64,000 nucleotides of DNA from Urophycis tenuis (taxonomy: Eukaryota > Chordata > Actinopteri > Gadiformes > Phycidae): positions 8,654,057-8,718,056 of the forward strand of contig JAXIVH010000018.1 in NCBI GenBank assembly GCA_036785325.1. The letters run 5' to 3'. This document shows, one piece after another, positions 54,288 through 64,000 of the stretch. Below the pieces are notes generated by a model. It was not told the DNA's origin, made no database searches, and saw only the letters and a list, made by a program, of their open reading frames with translations. A program made the translations under genes and the position numbers. Numbering within the stretch: position 1 is the first letter of the stretch; each line of letters begins with the position of its first letter.

Positions 54288-55111
54288 CTTGAGACTGTAA
54301 CAGGTCCCTGCTGTTACTGCTCCACTTTTTTAATGTATTTTTCATGTTCTAACAGATATTGCTCTATGTGGAGGAAATGTCTCTTGCAGACACTAATTTT
54401 TATTTTGCATTGCAAAGCAAAAATTAACAGAGTGGAGATTTCAGTAATGTTTTGAACATGTTAATTTTCTCACTGACTTTTGAGCCAGATTCATTTTTCT
54501 GTGTATATCTTGCATGTTACTGCAACAATGCTGAACACACACTTAGAATGGACTCAGTTGATCAAGTCACCTAGAGAGTTGTTTTTTTTTCCCTCAAAGG
54601 AAGGATGCTCTATTTTTGTCTTTTTTTTTTTTTTTTTTTTACAAGCTGGTGGTTGGAGTTTGACTTGTTGGGGTTTTAATGAAGGTTCTTATTGAATTGT
54701 TTTCTCAGCTATGTTTTCATGTGTTAATATTGAAGTTTGACTGGCTAATTCTCATGTAGATTCTTTGTAAATATTAGTTTGCTTAAACTCAAGTAACTTG
54801 GCAATAGAGGTTGAGGAAAAAATATACAATGTTGTGCTAACTTGATAAAATAAGTTCCATCAACATCTTTTTTAGTTATCTCAAGTAATGTTTTCAAGTC
54901 CACATAACTTGATACAGAAAGTTGAGTCAACTTGATTCGCATTTATAGGAACTTGATAAATTACATTCAACCAACATCTCTTAAATTTATCTCAAATAAT
55001 GTTTTGAAGTGTAATAAACTTGACACTATAAGTTGACTCAAATAAACTCAGTCAAAGCAACAAGATGACTTGACTTAGTTAAGTTGAGTCACCTAATCTT
55101 TTTTTACAGTG

Positions 55112-56730
55112 TATCGCTCAGCCCTATTCCAAATTCAGAAGAAATATATGCTTAACTTAACGTTAAATGTACCAGCTTCAACAAACAACAATCAAGGCTA
55201 GTACTCTTAATACATCACATTCTTCATTTGACTAACTTTTTAGTCAAATGAAGAATGTGTTGAATAGCTATGTATCAACTTTGTATTAGATTAGATTAGA
55301 TTCAACTTTATTGTCATTGCCCATGTACAAGTACAGAGCAACGAAATGCAGATAGCTTGTATAAGTGTAATGCTGCAAATACATGTACTTGTCACTCTAT
55401 TTTCATAATCCCAGGTTTTTATTTAAATAATACTAGATTATACTAACAAATTGAATTCTTCCAACTGGTAGGTTTTGCTATCTAAATCAAACCAATCATT
55501 TTGTTATTTAGTTAGTAGCAGTTTTTTGAAAATCTCTGCCGCTGCCTTTTCACTTCAATGAATATTAGACAGACAGACAGAAATACTTTAATGATCCCAG
55601 AGGGAAATTCTTAACAATACTCCGGGAAAAAAAGAAGAGACAGACACTCAACGTATAGTAGAGTGTTGGAATATATAATATAAACCTATGTAACAATATA
55701 CAAAAAATATATTTAAAAAAAAACAAATGTACATACATCTAGGCATACACTATATTAATCAGATTATGCTTTTTTGAGACTTTATTGTCATAATGTGAAC
55801 CATGCAAAGGTTTTACATGATCATTGCTGCATACAAAATACCAGCATTAAGTCACTTTATTCACTTTATCACTTTATTTATTTAGTCACTTTATTTAGTA
55901 CTCAGTTGACTGTACTGCCATGCGAACTATACGTATTGCTGTATATTATATATACCTACGTAGTTACTGTAGCGGTACTGTGAACTATCTCATCTCATTC
56001 CATAAACACTCACTGTGATATATTTATATATTTATTTAGTTTTTATTATAGTTTGTACTGGTATATTAGCTTATACTTAAGTTAGAGTAACTAAGTATAA
56101 GCTAATATAACAAAATGTTACGCTAGTTGGTTTTTAGTTAGTTGGTTTAAAAGTTACTCTAGTTTATTGTTATATTGTTGTTTATTGGTTATATTAGGGT
56201 ATATTTTGTGTATATTTCTTTTCTTTCTTTGTATTGATCTGTTGCACAATAATTTCCCTCGGGATGAATAAAGTCTCTTGAATCTTGAATCATGTAGTCC
56301 TGTCTACATGGAACATAGAGATACATAGTTTTCATCCACCCTGAACCCCCATCACACTGCTCCACTAACAGCTGCCAACAGATACCACGTTCCAGGTAGA
56401 TTTCTATGTTTGTAGAATGCAGATTTATATGTTTGTGCCGTCCTAAAAATGGCAGATGGGCAACTTTCCAACTTTCCTTTCCTTTGTGAGTTTAGGATTC
56501 TATCAAGGTACAGCTGACTGGCTTGTTTTCTCGGTTTGATTTAAAAGAGATTTACTCTGTACCATATCCATATCCTCCTCAAATATAGTTTTAAACAGAT
56601 GGCTTCGGAAAAAAAAACATCCGTTCTGTCTGTGTGCCTTCCTCTCTACCAATGTCTTTGTCTGTCTGTCTGACCCTCTGTCTGTCTATATCTATGTCCT
56701 TCTCTACTCTTAGTCTTCCCCTCCAGTTTC
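55112..56730. other. Two Rex1-type LINE 3' ends in AT-rich sequence
   Basis: (gatta)n then ttcaactttattgtcattgc at 55285-55360 and (agac)n then aatactttaatgatcccaga, gggaaattc at 55565-55615 are minus-strand LINE 3' tails. An inverted pair tatacttaagttagagtaac / gagtaactaagtataagcta lies near 56070-56110. An A-rich 55680-55740 and (TGTC)n near 56660 are simple sequence. No gene is seen. Confidence 0.6.
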
Positions 56731-56734
56731 CATC

Positions 56735-57245
56735 ATACCTACTACCTTACAGCACCTTCATCTATCAACATGCTTACCTAGCCACCAACCTACTATCTTC
56801 CTAAGTACTTACCTTACTACCTTCAGTACATACCTACTTATCTAACCTTCCTACCGACCTTCGTAACTACTTACCTTCGTCCTACATACGTACCTACCAA
56901 CCATCTACTCAACTACCTCCCTACTACCTTTCTAACTACTCACCTTACTACTTCTATACCTTCTAAACTACATATTTACTTACCTACCTTCTTAACTACT
57001 ACTAACTTACCAATCAACCTACTTAGTACCTTACCTATCTCCTTACATATCGACCTACCTATATACCTACTAATTTACCATCCTACCTACCAACCTTCTA
57101 CCTAACTATGTACATACAGTACCTACCAACTTACCTAGAACATTATTACATACATGTATACCTACAACCTACTACAAACGACTACCTTACTATATACTGA
57201 CCTACCTACTTACCAACCTGCCTACTATCTACCTCCCTACCAATC
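56735..57245. repeat. Degenerate (CTACC/TTAC)n tract, about 500 bp
   Basis: Half a kilobase composed almost entirely of variations on acctac and accttacta (for example cctacctacttaccaacctg), strongly C/T/A-biased and nearly free of G. It grades directly into the left arm of the inverted repeat at 57205. Confidence 0.85.
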
Positions 57246-57915
57246 ACCCTTGGAAAAGAGATTACTAATCTAAATAAGATATCTTTGTATCAAAGTCTGT
57301 CCTTGCATGTGCAGAGTAAGCAGTGGAAGGCAACAAAGGGGTGCTTTCAAAGGGCATATTTCCGTGACTTGAAAATAGCTGCTCAGGTGATTTATTTTTT
57401 TATTTTATCCAAGCTATCCTTTGCTTTTAGCTTGGGAGGGAGTGCTTTCAGAATGTGCTGACTTGTTTTTAAGTGGTTAGGGTGTCAGATACCTTGTTTT
57501 GTGTTTTCAGTCATAAGTGTAGTGTAACTACAAGTGACATGAAGAATTTTCTTGTGACAAATAAATACAACAAATTGTATTTCACTGAATTGTAAAAAGT
57601 TATGTTCACAAATCTAAAATATTGTGTAATTTTTTTTCTCATTCATGTATTTCATGAATTATGAAATATGATTGTTTTTCTTGTGCTTTGGGTTTTGACA
57701 TGATTTTAACATGTGAAAAGAAGGGGGGAAGTTTAATGGTCACCTGTAGAAATGCATCATGTACCGTGTTTACATACCTGACTGAAGGCCTTCCACTGCT
57801 TACTCAGACTTTGGACAGACTTTGATACAAAGATATCTTGTTTAGATTAGTAATCTCTTTTCCAAGCGTGATTGGTAGGGAGGTAGAGAGGCAGGTTGGT
57901 AAGCAGGTAGTAGGG
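57205..57915. mobile_element. Inverted-repeat pair (127-bp arms, 455-bp spacer)
   Basis: The left arm at 57205-57331 and right arm at 57786-57915 are inverse: ccaatcacccttggaaaaga / tcttttccaagcgtgattgg, aagatatctttgtatcaaag / ctttgatacaaagatatctt and gagtaagcagtggaaggc / gccttccactgcttactc. Arm identity is high, with a gap of about 8 bp. The right arm ends in the complement of the CTACC repeat. A MITE or a fold-back duplication could explain it. No target duplication was seen. Confidence 0.8.
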
Positions 57916-58307
57916 TAAGTGCAAACATTGAGGCATCTGAGAAGTCGGTGGAGGCTACACCTTGCCAGCTACTGATCTGGCCAGTGATAGGCCGGCACTG
58001 GTTCCTGAGAGGCCGACATTTGGAAATGAGAAGTCAGCAGCGGGAAATAAGAAGCAGTACATTGCTTTGAACAAGGTTGTACCTCATGCATCTAACATAG
58101 CAACCCACTGGATCACTACTTGTTTGATTGTCAGTTGCTTCAAGGGGAATTTGACAACATAACATTATTCATTACAATTCTGAATTTTATATTGTTATAT
58201 TATGAGAAACATTTCCAAATCTACACCCACAATTTTTAATCCATACAGAAGACATCAGACAAACCTTACAAGTGACAACTACGGTTAAATGTATAAAATA
58301 GGAATAA
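57916..58307. other. No recognisable gene
   Basis: Nothing recognised on either strand. Confidence 0.45.
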
Positions 58308-58310
58308 AAA

Positions 58311-58370
<60 letters not shown>
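58308..58370. repeat. Poly-A plus (TA)n microsatellite
   Basis: A13 followed by about 25 TA units, directly abutting a hAT end. Confidence 0.95.
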
Positions 58371-58373
<3 letters not shown>

Positions 58374-58787
58374 GGCTGTGCAATTAATCAAATTTTGATC
58401 ACGATTTTGATTCTTGGGTCAAATGATCTCCAAATTCATAAAATCGAGTTGGAACGATTCTTTTGGAATTTTCCATTGCCTATGAGGTTTTCTGAAAGAC
58501 GCGCATGCGCAATTCGGTCCCTCCCCCAGAGCATTCAACGCGGCCCCGCCAGCTGTGTGTGTGTGTGTGGTGACGTGCAGCATCAGCATCTTATTCAGAA
58601 AACAGCGCGAGCGAGATGGCAGAGGGAGGACAGCCCCGTTTGCAGAGTTCGACGAGTTTTTTTGCCAAAATGCTGAATAAATGCATTTTTATTTTCAAAC
58701 TCAAAAATAATCGTTTGAAGAATCGTGATTTCAATCTTGACCCAAAAAAATCGTGATTCTCATTTTTTCCAAAATCGAGCAGCCCTA
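58371..58787 (+). mobile_element. hAT-type MITE with first-exon remnant
   Basis: It starts TAGGGCTGTGCAATTAATCA and ends aaaatcgagcagcccta, with inverse subterminal blocks attttgatcacgattttgat and gtgatttcaatcttgaccca. ATATATA follows on both sides, though low complexity weakens this as a target duplication. At 58616 the interior holds ATGGCAGAGGGAGG followed by an open MAEGGQPRLQSSTSFFAKML and a stop, probably the first codons of a lost hAT transposase. It is a deletion derivative. Confidence 0.8.
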
Positions 58788-58879
58788 ATATATATAGGTT
58801 TTAGCTTGAGAACTACGTCAAAGACACCTGATCTTTTTGAGTCGTTTGAAATCAGCTTTTGATGCTAGTTGTCAAGTTG

Positions 58880-59030
58880 CAAGTTGTGGTTCAGTGTCTT
58901 GCTCAAGGACACTTTGACATGAGGACAGTTGGAGAAGGGGAGGGGGAGGAGGGAAATGAACTGCTGACCCTACTGTTAAACAACCTGCTCTATCAACCCG
59001 CTCTGTCAACTGCTACTGCCGCCCCGCCTT
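58880..59030 (-). mobile_element. Degenerate tRNA-derived SINE
   Basis: The minus strand reads ggcggggcggcagtagcagt, gacagagcgggttgatagag, then gtccttgagcaagacactga, accacaacttg. It is the 13248 SINE family with an eroded promoter. Confidence 0.7.
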
Positions 59031-59833
59031 GAACTTAATGTGAGCCACTTGTTTTTTTCAACAATTGACAGCCACACCTGCCTGCCACCTGATCAACATT
59101 CATTATAGTATACACATACACAGTGCTATAGTCATTTTTTAATAAGAAAATAGCCTGTCTGAAAAAAAGTCTGGAAAACATTAAACTGCACGCTGATATG
59201 AACCAAAGTCTATTTCTCTCGTTTTGTTGCCTCTGCTGGGAAACGACTTTGGCTAGTTCAGAATTCACCATCTCTGCTTCCGACACTTGACAGTCAAGTG
59301 TCGGGTTGCTTGACTATAGGCGATTAAACATTTTTGGACATATTACATGCTCCATAGAACGACTCCTGGTAAAATTTTGTTTACTTTAAAGTCTGCTTTG
59401 AATTTACAACTCATTTTTGTTCACCTGTTTTGAGTCAATAAATTGATTAGGCTACATTTAGCCTACAGTGTGAGTTGCCCCGACCCACAGCCAACTGGAA
59501 AGATCAGAAAACATACAGCTGACACACAACTGCTTTTGAACATTTATTCGTCTTGTAGGGCTATGGCAAAAAATACATTTCAGTAGGCATATAGGCCTAC
59601 TGACCTAACGACAACAGAGCTAGATCACTCCTTAGAAAATAACTGAAATGTAAGTTGTAGCTTGCATCACTTCACACCATAGGCTGTTAAATGAAACTTG
59701 GAATGCTAGCCCACTAATAGAGCACAAAAGGTAATAAAAAAACAAAAACAAATTAAAGAGCAGGCAGATCAACTCAAAATGTCCCATACAATGTGCTCAA
59801 AAATGCCTGCTGCATAAAGTCACAGCCTAGAAG
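59031..59833. other. No recognisable gene
   Basis: A short palindrome cgacacttgacagtcaagtgtcg lies at 59280-59302. This stretch may contain the rest of the hAT element to the right, but I find no transposase motif or terminal repeat. Confidence 0.4.
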
Positions 59834-61016
59834 TCAAACGCGAGGGCCTAGCCTATGTATTTGATAGCCTATAGACAACGCCAATAACTTAATTAACCAT
59901 ACCTTATTCAGACCTTTTCTTCGAACTGTGCAAACAAATTCTAAAAGTTTCTCTTTATCATTGGCAGCCTGCTGCTTTGCCCGGCCACAAACAGTTTGGC
60001 GATGTTGTAGTAAGGCATCAGCGTCAACAGCACCAAACTTAGCTCCAATATTAATTAATGTCTGGGCCACCTGTTGAAACCCTTTACCCAAGACCACATC
60101 AAATGGACGCATATTCAGACAGCACACTCATGCATCCAATAGCTTGGATTTAGCCTCCAGTGGTATTTTTTTACCATCCCGACGAAGGTGTTGGTCTGGC
60201 ATGTTTTGGGTTTTGCGCAAACATGATGCACCATGTTCGAGGAACCAGTCTTGTGGCTCTCATACACATGAAGTGCTTCGCAGCTGTTCGGAACGTAAAA
60301 TAATGTTCGTTCTTAACGTTCTGGCAGTGTTATTGGTCCTAGTCTATTTTTATGGTCGATATCTTACAATAGACCTACTTATTGGTATTTGCCCTTAATT
60401 TACACAGTTGGTAGTCTAAATGCGCAAAAATCATAAATCACAGGCAGCATCCAAAAATATTTGCGATATCCATCTCACATACCAGGCAGACTGCTGCTGA
60501 CTGTAGCCTATATTCTATGATAAATATAATTTCGTATCAAAATCATTTCTGGATAAGTGGGCTAGAAACTCCTTACCTGGTTCTAAGTTTTATCCATATT
60601 CCATGGAGATCTTCAGATATAGAGGCTCGCTCAATAATTTCTAACCCCGCCATAAGCGAATATGTTGTATTGTCTATGTTGCTGACAAATACCCAAGTAT
60701 CTCCAACAACTTCCAATTTAACTCTACATTTCAATCGCCTCTCGCCAGGGTGGTGGTGGGAATTTGTGACAGCTGAGCTTAGCGGGCGGCGAAGTGAACA
60801 CGGCAACCGGAAAGTTTATGCTATGCTTTTGTGAAATTTTATAGGCTATATAGAGAACGAAAAAAAACGTTATTAACCGGTTTTGGGGATTTCAGAATAA
60901 CGTTTCTGTTCTGGAACAGTTGAAGACCATTTGGTTTTCGTTTCCATTTCCGTTCGTCATAAATTTCCGTTTGTTTTCGGTTTTCGTTTTCGTTCCTTGA
61001 ACCGGTTCGGAGCCCT
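59834..61016 (-). pseudogene. hAT element 5' half with BED finger remnant
   Basis: On the minus strand the element starts at 61016 with CAGGGCTCCGAACCGGTTCA and a (gaacg/aaaacg)-rich subterminal region, the layout of fish hAT 5' ends. At about 60265-60170 one frame gives a BED-finger tail VYESHKTGSSNMVHHVC. A second frame has KKIPLEAKSKLLDA, a stop, VCCLNMRPFDVVLGKGFQQV and AQTLINIGAKFGAVDADALL, the N-terminal hAT region before the catalytic core. One frameshift and one nonsense codon are evident. The rest of the transposase and the 3' end are not found. Confidence 0.75.
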
Positions 61017-62184
61017 GGACAAGACAAGACAAGGGGTCATAAAGCTATTTTGTTTTTAATTAAAGAACAGTGAAATGTAAGTGTAATAACAACAAATGAG
61101 ACATCTTGTTTAGTTTAAGCAGCACCTTAAAGTTAGTTGAGCTCATCCATTTAGTGGTAAAACATTAAACACGCTCTCTCTCTCTCTATTTTGTTACTTT
61201 CCACCTCTCCGGGGCCCATCGGGCTCGGGTTGGGTATCCATCATCTATTACCAACACACATTAGATCAACTTGGGATGGGATCAATCAATTACCGCACCG
61301 TGGATCGAGGCAGGTTAGCAGGCGACGGAATCCTGTATCCTCTACAATGGGTAGAGGCTGTACATCGAGGCAAGTTAACTCCACAATTCTATATGTGATG
61401 TCTTTCCACCTCTTACTATCCCTGCTCTATGGTTTGTTTAAATGCATCACTCACAGTCGGCTGATTGAGGGATGGGGATGAGCTCAACGCTGGCTTCCGT
61501 TGGTTTAGTGGTTTAATGCCGTGTTCTAAGATGCCTTATGAGGTTAGTGGTGTTGAAATGTCGTAAACTGCTTCCACCTCGAGGGATTTCAGCATGACAT
61601 ACATTTCAAATGGCATATTTTACGTCTTTGTCGGATACTTCAAAGAAGTAAAAAGTTCAGACGGGAGACCTTGTTCTTCCACTGGTAAGCTCCGCTTTGT
61701 TGTGCGCCGCGCATGCAGGGGAAAAAAAAGTTGCGCAAGTAATATGTCACATGATCTGCGTTTTTGATCGGCACTTTTGGAGTTCGCCGATCAAGCTATT
61801 TCTAGACAATATCGACCGATCATGATTGGTGTCCGATTGATCAGAGCATAATTTTTTTCACGCAATCCACCTACCCCGCTGATTATCCATTGTACCCGCG
61901 TCTGTAACCGCCAACTAATCATCTCTAATGCATCCAATCATTGTGAAGATATCCACATGACTGGCTGACCTGATTTTGATTGGTCCGCACATTTAACAAC
62001 ACTTACACTGATGAATTAATGAACTTGATGAGAGCAGTCATCAAATGATTGGCCATTATGGCCATGGTGACAGTGATCAGATTTGCTGTGTCACTACTAA
62101 AAAGGTCCTTGTGTGGGTTGTTTCTGTAATTCACTTTTTATTGCTTTTCAACAGTACAACAAACAGGCAACCAACCAACATACA
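61017..62184. other. No recognisable gene
   Basis: Contains repeated short blocks gatcgaggcaggttagcagg / catcgaggcaagttaactcc (61306-61380) and, at 61765-61850, a cluster of cgatca/gatcgg motifs that may be the edge of another hAT element. Nothing definite. Confidence 0.4.
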
Positions 62185-63870
62185 TGAACTCTAACAATGA
62201 CAGATTTGCCCCTTTAATGTTCCATGATAGTAACTTAAGCATGCCTGCCAACACTTGTACTATTTTACCCTCAACCATCCTGTCAAGCTCTGAGAAATAT
62301 GCCAGTAAGGGTGGCACCAAGTGAGGACCGACGAGTTTAATGTCTCCCTGCGTAAGAAACGTGCACAAATGAAACATAAAAAACAAAAAACAAACCAACA
62401 CATAGAAACCGAGACACACATGTGAGAACCTTGACAAAACAGAATGGTTCTCCACAACCCCTTAAAACAAAACAACGGGATAGTATGTCCGTGGAGCTTG
62501 AAGTCCTGACCCACCAAACACCCCCCCCCCCAAAGTTCACACACCTATTATCATACACAGAACCTAACTAGGCGTGTATTTTGCACAAGCAACCAAGTCC
62601 AAAAACCTAATTCCTATAAAGAACAGGAATTAATGTCCTCTACTTATATTCCAGTCCAAAAAAAGAAAAAGAAAACCCCAGGATAATAGTATATATCTGC
62701 TGTTATTATGCAGTTATTGACTTTTCCTGAGAAGGAACAAATGCAGCAATATTACAAAATAACTTCTTTGCACCTTTAAACATGGTGAACACAAGCATGC
62801 TGCACAATGAGTTATAGATGTTCCTATATCTGGTAATAAATCCCAATATGACCACCTGGAAAACACAAGTTGACTCACGTGATGGCTCATCTAAACGGGG
62901 CTTAGAAACGGCTCCCCCAACATGTCCAGTGATCAAAAATATCCTCTGTGTCGCACTGGGATCTTCTCACCTCCTCTGGACAAGCGAAGGTATGTCGGAT
63001 ATTATCCGCCACAACTCTCAGCACGGCTGGGTATAACATGGTGTACCGGAGCCCCTTCTCCTGCAGCTGCTTCTTTACTCCATCAAACGTTTTGCCCCTC
63101 TGAATAACGCCCTGTGAGAGGTCCTGGAAAACAGATACCCGCTTGCCTCTCCACTCCACACGCTCCTTCTCCCAGGCCGCCCTTAGCACTGCTTCTCTGG
63201 CTCCAAATCTCAGGAAACGCACCAGGATGTGCCGGTCTCTGTTGCCCCGCTGACGTCTTCTGTGGGCGCGCTCGATCTCGAAGTCCGGGCCCAATTCGAT
63301 ATCCAATGCTTCCTCCAGAAATGTCTGTACAAACTTGTGTATGTCTCCTCCTTTGGCGCTCTCCACTACTCCAACTATACGAACATTATTACGGCGGCCG
63401 GCGTCTTCTAAATATGTTACTTTCTCCTGAAGTTGGGCGATTGTATTCGTAGCTGTGCCCACCGCGACACTCAGACCTTGATCTTGATCTTCTAGGGCTG
63501 AAATACGAGTCTGTACTTCAGTCACTCGAACTCCCAATTTCTCCACCGTCGCTTGAACTGCATCCATGCCGGATTGTAACCCGCTCGTTAGCTCAGCTGC
63601 TGTATCCATCTGTGGTGGGTCGGCGGTAGCTGCCATGCTCTCCTGAGTCTGTCGAGCTGTACTTCTCAAGCCGTACTGTGTAAGGGTTTTTTGGGCTGGT
63701 TACATATTAATATTAATTTACACTCCTCCGCACGCTTATTTTTTTGTATTTAGGATATGTCAATCATTACTTAAAGGAGGGGGTATGGTGAACGGTTTCA
63801 TAGCGGATTCCCCTACGCGGCCATCTTAGATGCTCGCTCCACCGGAAGTCCGGGGGTTGGGGTTCTTTCT
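62185..63870 (-). mobile_element. L1-Tx1-type LINE, 5' part
   Basis: It runs on the minus strand from a 5' UTR containing agatggccgcgtaggggaat (about 63830) through an open ORF1 to the start of ORF2 at 62242, whose first residues MLKLLSWNIKGAN are the N-terminal beta strand of the AP endonuclease. After about 13 codons the endonuclease sequence is lost (LSLLEFMYVGW is not conserved). So the copy keeps the 5' end and lacks most of ORF2, the reverse of normal LINE truncation. Confidence 0.8.
62902..63669 (-). CDS. L1-Tx1 ORF1 protein (RNA-binding), open 255 codons
   Basis: ORF1p of L1-type LINEs is a trimeric RNA-binding chaperone. The frame has an N-terminal coiled-coil segment LGVRVTEVQTRISALEDQDQ, NTIAQLQEKVTYLEDAGRRN, then the RRM-like domain NVRIVGVVESAKGGDIHKFV, IERAHRRRQRGNRDRHILVR, FLRFGAREAVLRAAW, and a C-terminal domain RVSVFQDLSQGV, RYTMLYPAVLRVVA. 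MAATADPPQMDTAAELTSGL, 11 codons downstream of the first in-frame start-like codon, begins with an ATG in good context (gagagcATGG) and is the likelier start. No frameshift or internal stop is seen, so this ORF is recent or conserved, although the copy lacks ORF2. Confidence 0.88.
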   Translation of the reverse strand: MRSTARQTQESMAATADPPQMDTAAELTSGLQSGMDAVQATVEKLGVRVTEVQTRISALEDQDQGLSVAVGTATNTIAQLQEKVTYLEDAGRRNNVRIVGVVESAKGGDIHKFVQTFLEEALDIELGPDFEIERAHRRRQRGNRDRHILVRFLRFGAREAVLRAAWEKERVEWRGKRVSVFQDLSQGVIQRGKTFDGVKKQLQEKGLRYTMLYPAVLRVVADNIRHTFACPEEVRRSQCDTEDIFDHWTCWGSRF

Positions 63871-64000
63871 AATGTATTTGGAAATACAAAGATGTAGCAA
63901 GAAAAGAGAGAAACCTGGCCTTTATAGCACCACTGGAAATGAATGTTTCCTTACCCCCACCCCTTCGCTCTGTATTGGATGGAAAGAGAGATCCACCTGA
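63871..64000. other. Window edge, no feature
   Basis: 130 bp with no recognisable content. Confidence 0.4.

Larger units (their letters stand above)
47609..55111 (+). mobile_element. Decayed CACTA/EnSpm-like element with nested MITEs
   Basis: The right end at 55091-55111 reads acctaatctttttttacagt-g, inverse CACTGTAAAAAAAGATTAGG. The proposed left end at 47609 is CACTGTTAAAAGTGATTTGG. Both are flanked by TA. The right 400 bp carry repeated subterminal units such as agttgagtcaacttgattc and agttgactcaaataaactc, typical of this superfamily. In between lie a zinc-finger/transposase-like ORF (49.2-51.5 kb) and a second ORF (51.9-53.0 kb) on the same strand. A Harbinger-like MITE and a composite hAT MITE inserted later. 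The right end is convincing; the left end rests on about 20 partly matching bases. Confidence 0.6.

Noticed and set aside
45133..64000. Search for PDZ-coding exons of pdlim4 upstream on the minus strand
   Set aside because: No minus-strand segment with PDZ-like sequence and flanking splice sites was found; they are assumed to lie outside the window.

Overview
This window is nuclear genomic DNA from a teleost fish. The evidence is a spliced vertebrate gene (pdlim4, the PDZ and LIM domain protein 4 / RIL gene) on the minus strand, embedded in a very dense mix of typical fish transposable elements: Rex1/Babar, L2, L1-Tx1, RTE-like and restriction-like-endonuclease LINEs, several hAT lineages, Tc1-like elements, a CACTA/EnSpm-like element, PIF/Harbinger-like and TTAA-flanked MITEs, tRNA-derived SINEs, LTR remnants and long microsatellites. 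Nothing is prokaryotic: there are no operons, ribosome binding sites or CRISPR arrays. Most long open frames are shadows of (CA)n and (CT)n repeats or pieces of broken transposon proteins.

Layout. 1-3.1 kb: a three-copy tandem repeat, a hAT MITE carrying a second nested MITE, then a minus-strand LTR whose tip has been amplified nine times into a (CA)n minisatellite, followed by a tRNA-Pro-type primer-binding site. 3.1-12.7 kb: Rex1 LINE pieces, three hAT transposase remnants (one split by a Rex1 insertion), an inverted-repeat MITE carrying a SINE, and the first copy of a recently duplicated 1.14-kb block. 12.9-15.5 kb: a 205-bp (CT)n tract, two SINEs, a TTAA-type element end, and a small gene-like locus with four apparent exons, zinc-finger motifs and a polyA signal that I do not recognise. 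16.3-17.5 kb: the second copy of the 1.14-kb block. 17.7-26.7 kb: a probable solo LTR, two Tc1-like elements and Rex1 copies, one of them disrupted by an RTE-like LINE with a clear target-site duplication. 26.8-30.4 kb: mostly unique sequence downstream of pdlim4.

30.4-45 kb holds the last four visible coding exons of pdlim4, with splice phases that fit each other exactly. Its introns hold nested transposons, notably an L2 LINE that hosts both an RLE-type LINE and a 1.4-kb hAT element. No PDZ-domain exon was found up to 64 kb, so the 5' part of the gene should lie beyond the window. 47.6-55.1 kb is probably one decayed CACTA/EnSpm-like element with a transposase remnant and a second ORF, invaded by a Harbinger-like MITE and a hAT MITE (which contains another MITE). 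55-64 kb: LINE ends, a 127-bp inverted-repeat pair with a CTACC-rich tract, two more hAT remnants, a SINE and the 5' half of an L1-Tx1 LINE with an open ORF1.

The only confidently functional host gene is pdlim4. The rest is largely a layered record of transposition that can be put in order from nested insertions and target-site duplications.
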